Assembly (NCBI RefSeq): GCF_964204865.1
Contig: NC_135258.1
Span: 21,541,083-21,605,082 of the forward strand
DNA from: Styela clava
Taxonomy: Eukaryota; Chordata; Ascidiacea; Stolidobranchia; Styelidae
Direction: 5' to 3'
DNA: 64,000 nucleotides
In this document: piece by piece, positions 37,446 to 50,306 of the stretch
Layout: the number at the start of each line of letters is the position of its first letter
How positions within the stretch are numbered: the first letter of the stretch is position 1
Translations under genes and position numbers: made by a program
The notes under the pieces: model-generated
What the model saw: only the letters and a program-made list of their open reading frames with translations
Told to the model about the DNA's origin: nothing
The model's database searches: none

Positions 37446-39884
37446 GTAAGTGTGAATAAATAACAGCATTGGGAAATTACTAAATTTGCTAGTGTTTTCT
37501 AAGATGTGGCTGTACGAATGTTGTAATAGACTCAAGTAATTTTAAAACCTATAAAATTTGCCTAATGAAATCCTCACTATTGTGCTTGATCAAAATACAC
37601 ACATATGTGTTGCAATGGCATATGGCAAACCAGGCATTCATGGCTATAGTCCTTGCTGGGCATTATATTAGTTAATTTTATTATTTGTTTCAGCCAGACG
37701 TTACGAGAATCACCTTGCGACGTCGTGTAGTCCAATAATCCCATCGCGCAAAATCTATTTATATATAGCCTATATATGTTTTACCGACGGATGTAGGATA
37801 GATGTGGTGTACGAGAGTTTGATTGAAGGTGAAAGGGGGTGTACCATACCAAAACATGTAAGGAGAACTGTTATAGTATAAGCCAGCGTTTGGTCCCGTG
37901 ATCTGCTGAGTTGAGGAAAATATATTTCTTCCTCAGTCATATAGAGCTTATATCAACGTGGTCGCTGACTCATAGTCATTCATATTCACGTTCGACATCA
38001 GTCAAGTAATGAATAGATATGTTACTTTCCATTCATTTTCAAGTTGTTTTGTTTCGAAATACCTTAATTTTTTTTCGGGCAAAATGTAAATTCACCAAGT
38101 ATCGTAAGACACAGAACATGCCAGCAATTTCTTTCTCTAATTCAAATGAATACAATTGCTAAAACATAAATATATATATATATAGCAACCATAATCAAAA
38201 ATTAAACAAGGTAGGTCGACATTGAACTACATTTTGAAATGAAATGACAGAACGCTGAACGAGTCGTTGACTCGTTCATGAAGTTTTGCCCATTATCTAG
38301 TAATTGATAATCTTTCAATCATTTCGCTATCAATCTTGTTTCTACTTATTATGCTAAGGACTTCTACTGTTATTGTTTCAATTTCCATTGATTGTGTTTA
38401 AAGTACACTAGCATTTTCGTCAGACTTAGCAAAGCATTCTGCAATAACATACATACCTATGCTGTATATACACAAAACATCCCCTTTAGCGTGCCATTCA
38501 TTGCCTGACATACAGGGTGACCCAAAAACATAAAATGAAGTTAAATAAATGATTTTTTTTCAACTCGAACTTCTGTTTGTGTATGATTAGAAAGATCGGA
38601 TCCGATGAATGAGGTGCCCTATTGGACCAATGGTGCAATGTTGGGATATTACTTGCACTCTACTGAGTGTAGCGGTCTCTATAAGACTTCCGTCGGAAGT
38701 GCTGTGCCCCAGTAAACATTATTTTTGCTATTGATATGTCCTGACAGCATAGAACGTGCGCTTTAGCAGAAAAGCAAGTGAGTGATTGACAATTTTGCGT
38801 GACGGATGCAAGTCTGTCTGCAATGCCAAGAAGGTAATTAGGAACCCATTCTAGACTAGAAAGAACATAACTTATATGCAAAACGTCCTAGATTCCTGAA
38901 ACACCTGGAGTACAATCATATACAAACAGAGGTTTAAACGCAAACAAAATTCCCTTTTTCTCATTTTTGCAGAAGTAAATAAGAAATTTATGGGTTCTGT
39001 CTTTTTTTTTTTTTGGTTATGTCTGTAGTTAAAATGGCATTAATTCGTCAGAAATGAGGCAAGGTGTCATTTGCTTGTTATACATACACTAGACAGCAAT
39101 GTCAGACTAATGCTGAATAAAAGTGCTAATCACATATGAAAATATTAACCTATTCCGTGTATTTATCTAAGAATAATTTCCAATAGTTTTATTTCCATGA
39201 ACTAGCTAATTCATTTGAGCTAATATTAATCCCCAGCGCAGTGTAGTCAAATAATGACAGAGAAGTCTGTTTTTTTTTTGTATTTTGACACGTTCACTTA
39301 ATTTGCAGTGCCAGGTCGCGGAAGGACTCTCAAACTAAGTACTAAAACATTTGCCAGGTTAGAGGTACGAAGAGAATTTTTCTTGGGTCAAAGAGTTATT
39401 CTATATATATATTCCTAAATTTTAGCAACACGAATAAAAACTGACTAATGACTCACAAAACCGAGCCAGCGTTGATTAGTCTGAGCCACCGTTCAAAATT
39501 CAAATGTTAATTATTGTGAATTAGCTAATTGCTGATCGGTCGTTGTTATCGCAGAATCTCATTTTTGAGGTTTAGTGAAAATATTCGAGAAATTTAGTTA
39601 GCCATTAAGATTTGCAGTTGAGGGGATTTGCTAATGTTAATCATAATGCATAGCGTATGTTATATATAAGTGATAGGAAAATAAGATCCGTTGAAGAGGA
39701 AAAACGTGTTTGTCTTACCTAAATCCTAAAGCCGGAATAGAAGGTTTGTTGGGCTCATCCAGGGCAATGTTTTGTTGTACTCCATATGAAACACGGTTTT
39801 GACGACTGCGATATTATCCTCTTACACGTCATCATTAATATCATTTTTCAAAAATTTGAATATTTTTCTATGATTGCAATTTGA

Positions 39885-40306
39885 CAGGCTTGTCCATGGG
39901 ACCTATCTTTCTGTCCCATTCCTATCCCATAGCAATTATGCCTGTCCCACCCATCCCAGGGGATTCCCATTGGAATACGATTCAATAAAAATTGTTAAAT
40001 TTAGGTTTATCGTCTACTAAATAGGACTACATGCACACGAAGAGACATGCAAAACAACAAAATTTTATTCATAACTATTATACATGTGTTCACGAGATAT
40101 ATTGTTAATGCTCAATATATTTTGCTCTTTATATATAACTAACAAGAGAGCTATGCTCAAATATATGAACACGAAATCCATAACAAATTGTTTCACCATC
40201 ATTTCCTCGAAAATCATACGGTTTTCGTGTTACACGTGTCCCATGGGAAATACAAATGTGTGCTGTCCCATCCCATCCCATGAGACGTTTCCCAGGGACA
40301 AGCCTG
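39885..40306. mobile_element. hAT-type MITE in segmental copy A
   Basis: CAGGCTTGTCCATGGGA at the left and TCCCAGGGACAAGCCTG at the right are inverted repeats with the CAG...CTG ends of hAT elements. Flanking octamers CAATTTGA and CAATTTTA match at 7 of 8. Clusters of TGTCCCATTCC-like repeats lie near both ends. The interior has no transposase. Confidence 0.75.
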
Positions 40307-40632
40307 CAATTTTAGATGCAGGGTGGTCTGCTGAACACAATTGGAGAATGGCGCAAGGTTGAAATCGCTCATAAATGTAATCTGAATATGATCAACATTA
40401 CGATTTACGACACATTTTGATAACATATATTTTATTTAAATACAATATAAATGAAAAACGAACGAAATTTCCAAGCAGATAAGTTTTAAACCATACAATT
40501 GTAGTTCGCCCAACAATTGTTACAGCTCACAAAAAGCTTACAATGAATCATTAGCAACAATTTAATTGGCAATTGTAATCTATACAAATACTAGAGAGTT
40601 CTGCGAATGACTTGTTCATCCCTAGTTTTCCT

Positions 40633-40637
<5 letters not shown>

Positions 40638-40663
<26 letters not shown>
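40638..40663. repeat. (AT)n microsatellite
   Basis: About 13 AT units in copy A. The matching site in copy B (about 48411-48422) has only five to six, a length difference between the duplicates. Confidence 0.85.
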
Positions 40664-40937
40664 GGTCGTGAGATTTCGAAATCACAGAACTCTATAGTAA
40701 ACTCTGAATAGTTTTCAGTGAGTGGTAGATTAATCTCGCGAAGAAATAGGAGAATTAAAGTCTCTTTTTTATCTTCAAATCACACTATTAAATATAGCGA
40801 ACAGCTCTGCGAGATGGTGAAAGTAAAAATGATAAGTAAAACTGCTGCTTTTATAGAAAGAGGTTGCTTGATACTCATAATCGTTCTTGTTGCGACCTTG
40901 GTTCATTATAAAAAAAAATTGGAAATTTTATAAAATA

Positions 40938-42048
40938 TCACGTGGAAACATGTCGACAAACGGGACATGAATAATTTAAAACTCGCCAGCGATATATACA
41001 TTCCCTATGAAACGAATGAGGGCATTTAAGCACTTTCACGTCGTTTTGATCAAAATAAGCTGAATTGTTGTCTAAGATTCGTTTGTCGTTGGCATGATTC
41101 GGTAATCTTTCCAAACATATTGCACATAGTTCGTCTTGTTTAGATTGACAGTTTTCCTTGTGGTGATTTTGTGACTTGAAATCAACATTTCGGTTTGAAG
41201 TCTGTAAAACAAATCTAAATGTTAACAAAAAATGAAATAAAGTGTACACACTCTTCATTTTAATAATAGAAACTACTCAGCAACATCGCAAGACTAATTA
41301 TCACCAAACAGTTGCATATTTGACCTCAAACTGATTGCCCAGAGTAAAATAACTTTGTATAAATTTCAACATTGAAAGATAACTCAATTCAATTGTTTTA
41401 CGCACTACGCATGTACAGATAATTTGGACTTGTTTACCTGTTTGCGGTTATTTGAATTTTCTGTCAATCCAATGCCGAATTTATTTGCTAATCTTCGGCG
41501 AATTCTTATCCATTCACTTTCATCTCTGATTTGAATTCTGTTCTGCGTTGGTGACGTAAGATTGAACCTGCAGATTCCCATAGAGAAAGTCGGATTACTT
41601 TCAAACACGTCGTACTTTCTACCTTTGAGTTCCAATCTACGATGATTGACTGAATCTGTAAAAAGTTTGTGTATAAACTGTTATTTTTATGGACCATTTT
41701 CATAGGGATTAGGCTGTTATTTAAATCAGAAGCTAAGAATATACAACAGATGTAAAAAAAATTAAATCAATGAGATCAAATAGTTTTAAGCGCGAGGTGA
41801 TGCGTGCTGAATAAATTAAGTCGGCTTATTCAAAACGACAGAAATATTTTTAATCCTTGGGCTGAAAATTGAACTCTTTTGATTAAAAAGCATAGCTGTA
41901 CCTTGTTTCGTCAGCTAGTCAAATTTAACAATGAATTATAACACATGAAACAGGATTGAATAAAATAATTACTTGTGGAAGACTTTTTGACTTCATACGT
42001 TGTTAGCCGTCTTGCTTGATATCGCGGAATGTGACAAAGAGGGAACAT
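40938..42048 (-). CDS. RING-H2 finger protein, copy A
   Basis: Three minus-strand exons: 42048-41973, 41655-41438 and 41201-40938. They give 558 nt, or 185 residues, with GT-AG junctions and consistent phases. The N-terminal two thirds is basic and I do not recognise it (SEWIRIRRRLANKFGIGL). The C terminus is a RING-H2 domain: CAIC, a long loop, then CPHSFHREC, a Trp seven residues further on, and CPVC. It ends six residues after the last Cys. The likely role is an E2-binding ubiquitin ligase. I see no transmembrane segment or signal peptide in the spliced protein. The whole gene is repeated at 48688-49801. Confidence 0.78.
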
Positions 42049-42555
42049 GGCACGAATCTTCGTTTGTAAATAGTAGCTAAGATTTTCTTCTGGCGAATTT
42101 CTTTTCGTGTGAAAATAGTTACAAGTCGTCGTGTTTTATACTTATCGACATTTTAATTGCATCTTATTTAATCCTCATTTGCATTTATTTGGAATATAGT
42201 AAAAATGCTTACTATATTGTTTTGTAACAAACTTCAACACAAATTGCAATATATGGGAGTTGATTTGGATATCCGTGCCTATTTTAACTAATTTTAATGA
42301 GGCTGAGAATATCGAAAATATTTCACAATTGAGCGTACACCCTTCGTAAAATCATCGACGTCATGAGTACGGATAATCAAATTAAAGAATCACATGTCAA
42401 CATCAGATATATACGCAATTTTTTGTATAGTTTTGACATAAACGTAAAAATTATGTATTATCTGTAAATTTGATAAAATATCAGTGAAAACACAAGCGTT
42501 CAGCAGAAAAAAACAGTGATTTGTTGCAGTTGACAGAATAAACACATCAACCACA

Positions 42556-42611
42556 TGAACCATGGCAAATTATTGCCTCTCAATGGCATAACAATATCAT
42601 TAGGAAGTTTT
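42556..42611 (+). other. Junction segment copied from the MITE in AhpD-like intron 1
   Basis: The 56 nt between the two segmental copies are identical to 33480-33535, inside the MITE at 32783-33597. They differ at several positions from the related MITEs at 36650 and 44314, so the source is the first copy. Either the original duplication began at 33480 and copy B later lost about 1.4 kb, or the segment was inserted during repair. Confidence 0.85.
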
Positions 42612-42689
42612 GTGATGAATTTTTTTCGGATATCGAAAAAGAGGTCGTTCTAGTGATTCTAGATTCTATTTCAAACTAAAAATTGACAG

Positions 42690-42965
42690 GTAGCGACGTG
42701 CTGGGAGGCAGCAGCTATCACAGATCGCGAAAGGGCAATATTAGAGTTAGCAATGGCCGTTTGCAAGTCTGAAGAAATTTCGCAACACTATTTTGACAAC
42801 CTTGCAAAACATGGCTTGGACGCCGAAGATGCGTGGGACATTGCGGCAATTAGTGCCTTTTTCAGCATGTCAAATAGAATGGCACACTTTATGAACATGA
42901 GGCCGAATGAAGAGTTTCATCTTATGGGCAGAGTACCGAAAACGAAAAGCAAACCTGCAAAATAG
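42690..42965 (+). pseudogene. Isolated last exon of the AhpD-like gene
   Basis: Identical in protein sequence to the exon at 35034-35309, including its acceptor AG. Exons 1-4 and the E-C-C-H catalytic residues are absent upstream. Alone it cannot make an active enzyme. It could still serve as an alternative, identical terminal exon for transcripts from 32619 that read through copy A. Confidence 0.85.
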
Positions 42966-44313
42966 TACAGTGACATTTCCAGGTTCGTCAAATAGTCAAA
43001 TAACCACGCTATAAAATACATTTTTACAATAAGTCAAACTAAGGATTTTTGTTAGTAGATATTACCCTGAAAAGATACACTTTTATAGGTCATATGGTAC
43101 CCCTCCTAGTATGATAGTGGTAATACTGCAGAGATATTATTTTAAAACGACCAGTTTTAAAACGTTTGTTCTAATACAGGATTTGAATATTAAATGCACT
43201 GTAATTATGGCATCCTGTGTAGTTCCCGTTAGGTTATCCGCTTGTTGCGAATCAGATTCAGATTTATCGTAATTATCTTTATCGTAAACCGAAGATAATT
43301 TTTTTGAATAGACTTGATTATATATTATATAATAATAATTAATACATGGATCGTGTGATTGTGCTGTGCGTTTGCGAAAATTCGTGGATATGTGGTTAGT
43401 GGCAATTTTTCTTAAGATGCAAAAATTGGAGCTCTTGTATAAGGATTTGGTAAAAAAAATGTCGGCGTAAGGGCATAAAGTGTTCTATTATCTCAAATGT
43501 TACGGGGAGGGGCTGATACTCTCACGACGTACGTGTGTTTTGGTGTTACCAAGCATGAAACATTATACAGGATCCTGTGCGACGAATTGTAACAGGGCAC
43601 AAATTATGCGTTGGGCCAAATGACCGTGGTTGGATACCTAGAAATCAAAGACAACCCCATTATACATTGACATGTTGTAGATAGTTTACCACTAACACCC
43701 TTTTAGTGTAACGTGTTATCCTTGGCACTGGATTGAGCATGCATGCAATATTGTTGGAATTGTGTTTGGCTGTTTGCCCCACAGGGAGTCTGTCTGTGGT
43801 TTTCGACTCAGTGGTGATTTTTTTGTTTCGAATTCTATCTCCTAGTTTTCGTAGAAGTTTTGCCATGCGTCACTATAAGAGGTTTGGCCAGATGATCCTG
43901 GAACACTGGGTAAATATTTGTTTTCAGAGAAATATATACAGAACCATTATTGTACTGCTTTTGAGAGGTCTTCATTCAGACTCTTCATGACGTCCTTTCC
44001 TCTGTGACATTGCTTTATTAGGCAAAACGTGAACGTTACATTATTCAGGCGGTTCAATTATTACCTACATTTGCCGCCGCCTTTGTGGTTTTCATGTTGC
44101 AACCGGTACAATTATTGTCAATTTTTTTTTAACATTTTCTCGGTTGGATTTATAATTATTCGCCGATCTATTATAGCTGTGGGAGACAGCTTAGGTAGAG
44201 ACGACATGTTCCGATTTCTTATCTGAAATAGAAGGAGAGAGAACCTGTTGTTTGTGAGTTGGATTCGAAAGAGAACCATTACTTGAAAGTTGGCAATGTG
44301 TCACAATCAAAAC

Positions 44314-45125
44314 ATATCGTCACGCTAATAACCGAATTGCGTAAGTCATTTTTAGCAGTTTTGAAAAAAAAACGTAAAAAACACCTTAATGATATTGCTT
44401 ATGCCATTGAGAGTCGATATTTTTCCATGGTTCAATTATTGATCGTAGCCGGATTCAAGGTAATCTGTATGACGCAGTCATGTGACGTCATAAGGGCACA
44501 CTGTGACTTAGGCAGAAATGTGTCTATGACTTGGGGACATACGCATTTTTGCAACTTGACTATATGCACCAGTCCTGAAAACCAAACAATCCAAAAACGA
44601 ATGTAATTCTTAGTATCTACGATGCCTAATCCCCAAAATAGCTAATCTGTTCCAATTACATTATTTTTTATGTTTAAAAGTATAAATTTCATCACTATAA
44701 CACGCTCTGCACACCCGCCGAAATAAGACTAAGATTAAAACAGCAATGTACCCTTATATAGTAGCCAACCAAGGTGAATTGGACTCTGACAGTGAAGGGC
44801 ACGCCTTCCTATACTGTAGTATAAATTCAAATTTATAAGCCTCAAACTAGAATCTGAGATGCAAAAACTCGAAAATCCTTCGCCGAGGTTATTTTGCCGT
44901 TGTGACGTCACAATAGTTCTGCGTTAACAATGATAATTCATTATGACGAAACAATTGAACAAATTTGCATGTCATACAAAATCTCAATTTTTATAGGTTT
45001 TGGAATTCTTAAAATAAAATCTGAGTTAACAGACAGGTGCGAAGCATTACATAAATACCTATTTTATAAAAAACTTAAAACCGCCAAAAATGACTTACGC
45101 AATTCGGTTATTAGCCTGACGATAT
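44314..45125. mobile_element. MITE, copy 3 (within segmental copy B)
   Basis: Counterpart of 36650-37445, duplicated with the surrounding segment. It retains about 20 nt (AAATAAAATCTGAGTTAACA, near 45010-45030) that copy 2 lacks and that copy 1 also has in inverted form. The deletion therefore occurred in copy 2. Confidence 0.75.
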
Positions 45126-47657
45126 GTAAGTGTGAATAAATAACAGCATTGGGAAATTACTAAATTTGCTAGTGTTTTCTAAGATGTGGCTGTACGAATG
45201 TTGTGATAGACTCAAGTGATTTTAAAATCCATAGAACTTGCCTAATGAAATCCTCACTATTGTGCTTGACCAAAATACACACATATGTGTTGCAATGGCA
45301 TATGGCAAACCAGGGATTCATGCCTATAGTCCTTGTGGGGCATTATATTAGTTAATTTTATTATTTGTTTCAGCCAGACGTTACGAGAATCACCTTGCGA
45401 CGTCGTGTAGTCCAATAATCCCATCGCGCAAAATCTATTTATATCTAGCCTATATATGTTTTAACTGACGGATGTGGGATAGGTGTGGTGTACGAGAGTT
45501 TGATTGAAGGTGAAAGGGGGTGTACCATACCAAAACATGTAAGGAGAACTGTTATAGTATAAGCCAGCGTTTGGTACCGCGATCTGCTGAGTTGAGGAAA
45601 ATATATTTCTTCCTCAGTCATATAGAGCTTATATCAACGTGGTCGCTGACTCATAGTCATTCATATTCACATTCGACATCAGTCAAGTAATGAATAGATA
45701 TGTTACTTTCCATTCATTTTCAAGAGAAAATAATGTTTAAAACATTTGGTATTAATGTCATTTGTTTTGTTTCGAAATACCCTAATTTTTTTTCGGGCAA
45801 AATGTAAATTCACCAAGTATCGTAAGACACCGAACATGCCAGCAATTTCTTTCTCTAATTCAAATGAATACAATTGCTAAAACATATATATATATAGCAA
45901 CCATAATCAAAAATTGAACAAAGTAGGTCGACATTGAACTACATTTTGAGGTAAAATGACAGAAAGCTGAACAAGCCGTTGACTCGTTTATGAAGTTTTG
46001 CCTATTATCCAGTAATTGATAATCTTTCAATCATTTCGCTATCAATCTTGTTTCTACTTATTATGCTAAGGACTTTTACTGTTATTGTTCCAATTCCCAT
46101 AATTGTGTTTAAAGTACACTAGCAATAGCAAAGCATTCTGCAGTAACATACATACCTATATATATACTGTATACACAAAACATACCCCTTAGCGTGCCAT
46201 TCATGGCCTGACATACAGAGTGACCCAAAAACATAAAATGGAGTTAATTAAATGATTTTTTTTCAACTCGAACTTCTGTTTGTGTATGATTGGAAAGTCC
46301 GGTTCGATGAATGAGGTGCCCTATTGGACCAATGGTGCAATGTTGGGATATTACTTGCACTCTACTGAGTGTAGCGGTCTCCATAAGACTTCCGTCGGAA
46401 GTGCTGTGCCCTAGTAAACATTATTTTTGCTATTGACATGTCCTGACAGCATAGAACATGCGCTTTAGCAGAAAAGCAAGTGAGTGGTTGACAATTTTGC
46501 GTGACAGATGCAAGTCTGTCTGCAATGCCAAGAAGGTGATTTGGAACCCATTCTAGACTAGAAAGAACATAACTTATATGCAAAACGTCCTAGATTCCCG
46601 AAACACCTGGATTACATTTACAATCATATACAAACAGAGGTTCAAACGCAAACAATATTCCTTTTTTTTTTCGGTTTTGCAGAAGTAAATAAGAAATTTA
46701 TGGGTTTTGTCTTTTTTTGGTTATGTGGCAAAAAATGAGGCAAGATGTCAATTTGCTTGTTATACATACACTAGACAGCAATGTCGCCCTAATGCTGGTG
46801 AATAAATATTATAATCACATATGAAAATATTAACCTATTCCGTGTATTTATCTAAAAATTATTTCCAATAGTTTTATTTCCATGAACTGTCCTGTATAGC
46901 TAATTCAGTTGAGCTAATATTAGTCCCCAGTGCAGTGTAGTCGAATAATTACAGGGAAGTCTTTTTTTTTCTGTTTTTTTTCGTTTTGTTGTATTTTGAC
47001 ACGTTTACTTAATTTGCAATGCCAGGTCGCAGAAAAAGTCTCAAACTAGGTACTAAGACATTTGCCATTGTTAGAGGTACGAAGAGAATTTTTATAGAGT
47101 CAAAGAGTTGTTTTTTTATATATATATATATCCCTAAATTTTAATAACACGAATAAAAACTGGCTAATGACTCACAAAACCGAGCCAACGTTGATTAGTC
47201 TGAGCCACCGTTCAAAATTCAATTGATACTTAATGTTAATTAGCTAATTGCTGATCGGTCGTTGTTATCGCAATAACCAAACAAGTCGATGCTTGGGGAA
47301 ACATCCATCAACAAACTCTGAAATTTCAGAATCTCATTTTTGATTTAGTGAAAATATTCGAGAAATTTAGTTAGCTATTAAGATTTGCAATTGAGGGGAT
47401 TTGCTAATGTTACTCATAATGCATAGCGTATGTTATATATAAGTGATAGAAAAATAAAATACGTTGAAGAAGAAAAACGTGTTTGTCTTATCTAAATCCT
47501 AAAGCCGGAATAGAAGGTTTGTTGGGCTCATCCAGGGCAATGTTTTGTTGTACTCCATATGAAACACGGTTTTGACGACTGCGATATTATCCTCTTACAC
47601 GTCATCATTAATATCATTTTTCAAAAATTTGAATATTTTTATATGATTGCAATTTGA

Positions 47658-48078
47658 CAGGCTTGTCCATGGAACCTATCTTTCTGTCCCATTCCAATCC
47701 CTTAGCAATTATGCCTGTCCCACCCCATCCCAGGGGATTCCCATTGGAATACGATTCAATAAAAATTGTTAAATTTAGGTTTATCGTCTACTAAATAGGA
47801 CTACATGCACGAAGAGACATGCAAAACAACAAAATTTTATTCATAACTATTATACATGTGTTCACGAGATATATTGTTAATGCTCAATATATTTGGCTCT
47901 CTATATATAACTAACAAGAGAGCTATGCTCAAATATATGAACACGAAATCCATAACAAATTGTTTCACCATCATTTCCTCGAAAATCATACGGTTTTCGT
48001 GTTACACGTGTCCCATAGGAAATACAAATGTGTGCTGTCCCATCCCATCCCATGGGACGTTTCCCAGGGACAAGCCTG
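47658..48078. mobile_element. hAT-type MITE in segmental copy B
   Basis: Counterpart of 39885-40306 with the same inverted ends and the same CAATTTGA / CAATTTTA flanks. It was carried by the segmental duplication and is not an independent insertion. Confidence 0.75.
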
Positions 48079-48687
48079 CAATTTTAGATGCAGGGTGGTC
48101 TGCTGAACACAATTGGAGAATGGCGCAAGGTTGAAATCGCTCATAAATGTAATCTAAAATATGATCAACATTACGATTTACGACACATTTTGATAACATA
48201 TATTTTATTTAAATACAATATAAATAAAAAACGAACGAAATTTCCAAGCAGATAAATTTTAAACCATACAATTGTAGTTCGCCCAACAATTGTTACAGCT
48301 CACAAAAAGTTTACAATAAATCATTAGCAACAATTTAATTGGCAATTGTAATCTATACAAATACTAGAGAGTTCTGCAAATGACTTGTTCATCTCTAGTT
48401 TTCCTAACAAATATATATATATGGTCGTGAGATTTCGAAATCACAGAACTCTATAGTAAACTCTGAATAGTTTTCAGTGAGTGGTAGATTAATCTCGCGA
48501 AGAAATAGGGGAATTAAAGTCTCTTTTTTATCTTCAAATCACACTATTAAATATAGCGAACAGCTCTGCGAGATGGTGAAAGTAAAAATGATAAGTAAAA
48601 CTGCTGCTTTTATAGATAGAGGTTGCTTGATACTCATAATCGTTCTTGTTGCGACCTTGGTTCAAAAATTGGAAATTTTATAAAATA

Positions 48688-49801
48688 TCACGTGGAAACA
48701 TGTCGACAAACGGGACATGAATAATTTAAAACTCGCCAGCGATATATACATTCCCTATGAAACGAATGAGAGCATTTAAGCACTTTCACGTCGTTTTGAT
48801 CAAAATAAGCTGAATTGTTGTCTAAGATTCGTTTGTCGTTGGCATGATTCGGTAATCTTTCCAAACATATTGCACATAGTTCGTCTTGTTTAGATTGACA
48901 GTTTTCCTTGTGGTGATTTTGTGACTTGAAATCAACATTTCGGTTTGAAGTCTGTAAAACAAATCTAAATGTTAACAAAAAATGAAATAAAGTGTACACA
49001 CTCTTCATTTTAAGAATAGAAACTTCTCAGCAACATCGCAAGACTAATTATCACCAAACAGTTGCATATTTGACCTCAAACTGATTGCCCAGAGTAAAAT
49101 AACTTTGTATAAATTTCAACATTGAAAGATAACCCAAATCAATCGTTTTACGCACTACGCATGTACAGATAATTTGGACTTGTTTACCTGTTTGCGGTGA
49201 TTTGAATTTTCTGTCAATCCAATGCCGAATTTATTTGCTAATCTTCGGCGAATTCTTATCCATTCACTTTCATCTCTGATTTGAATTCTGTTCTGTGTTG
49301 GTGACGTAAGATTGAACCTGCAGATTCCCATAGAGAAAGTCGGATTACTTTCAAACACGTCGTACTTTCTACCTTTGAGTTCCAATCTACGATGATTGAC
49401 TGAATCTGTAAAAAGTTTGTGTATAAACTGTTATTTTTATGGACCATTTTCATAGGGATTAGGCTGTTATTTAAATCAGAAGCTAAGAATATACAACAGA
49501 TGTAAGAAAAATTAAATCAATGAGATCAAATAGTTTTAAGCGCGAGGTGATGCGTGCTGAATAAATTAAGTCGGCTTATTCAAAACGACAGAAATATTTT
49601 TAATCCTTGGGCTGAAAATTGAACTCTTTTGATTAAAAAGCATAGCTGTACCTTGTTTCGTCAGCTAGTCAAATTTAACAATGAATTATAACACATGAAA
49701 CAGGATTGAATAAAATAATTACTTGTGGAAGACTTTTTGACTTCATACGTTGTTAGCCGTCTTGCTTGATATCGCGGAATGTGACAAAGAGGGAACATCA
49801 T
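48688..49801 (-). CDS. RING-H2 finger protein, copy B
   Basis: Exons 49801-49723, 49405-49188 and 48951-48688, with the same structure as copy A. An indel before the start gives two consecutive ATG codons (49801 and 49798), so the protein may have one extra Met. Visible changes include Asn to His near the end of exon 2 (SNHRKQ) and Pro to Ser in the RING (CSHSFHREC). The zinc ligands are all kept. The reading frame is intact, so both copies look functional. Confidence 0.75.
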
Positions 49802-50306
49802 GGCAAGAATCTTCGTTTGTAAATAGTAGCTAAGATTTTCTTCTGGCGAATTTCTTTTCGTGTGAAAATAGTTACAAGTCGTCGTGTTTTATACTTATCG
49901 AGATTTTAATTGCATCTTATTTAATCCTCATTTGCATTTATTTGGAATATAGTAAAAATGCTTACTATATTGTTTTGTAACAAACTTCAACAAAAATTAC
50001 AATATATGGGAGTTGGTTTGGATATCCGTGTCTATTTTAACTAATTTTAATGAGGCTGAGAATATCGAAAATATTTCACAATTGAGCGTGCACCCTTCGT
50101 AAAATCATCGACGTCATGAGTACGGATAATCAAATTAAAGAATTACATGTCAACATCAGATATATACGCAATTTTTTGTATAGTTTTGACATAAACGTAA
50201 AAATTATGTATTATCTGTAACTTTGATAAAATTTCAGTGAAAACACAAGCGTTCAGCAGAAAAAAACAGTGATTTGTTGAAGTTGACAGAATAAACACAT
50301 CAACCA

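Larger units (their letters stand above)
34961..42553. repeat. Segmental duplication, copy A
   Basis: It is the left member of a direct tandem pair, with the right member at 42617-50306. It begins in intron 4 of the AhpD-like gene and contains that gene's last exon, a MITE, a hAT MITE and a complete RING-H2 gene. 34961-37400 and about 40350-42553 differ from copy B by only scattered bases. About 37500-40050 contains many substitutions and indels. Between the AhpD exon and the RING-H2 gene I see no further gene. A minus-strand frame at 38660-38881 is kept in both copies (46362-46583), but I do not recognise it. Confidence 0.95.
42617..50306. repeat. Segmental duplication, copy B
   Basis: Direct repeat of 34961-42553. 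The offset is 7656 nt at the left edge and 7753 nt at the right, because of indels in the middle. Contents follow the same order: last AhpD-like exon, MITE, hAT MITE, RING-H2 gene. Beyond 50306 the sequence is unique. Confidence 0.95.

Noticed and set aside
38513-38900. Mariner-like end (CAGGGTGACCCAAAAAC) at 38514
   Set aside because: It resembles a mariner terminus next to a TA, but I could not find the opposite inverted end or a transposase frame.
44259-44606. 115-codon plus-strand open frame
   Set aside because: It starts in flanking DNA and runs into the MITE at 44314-45125. The matching frame is broken in the copy at 36650, so it is chance.
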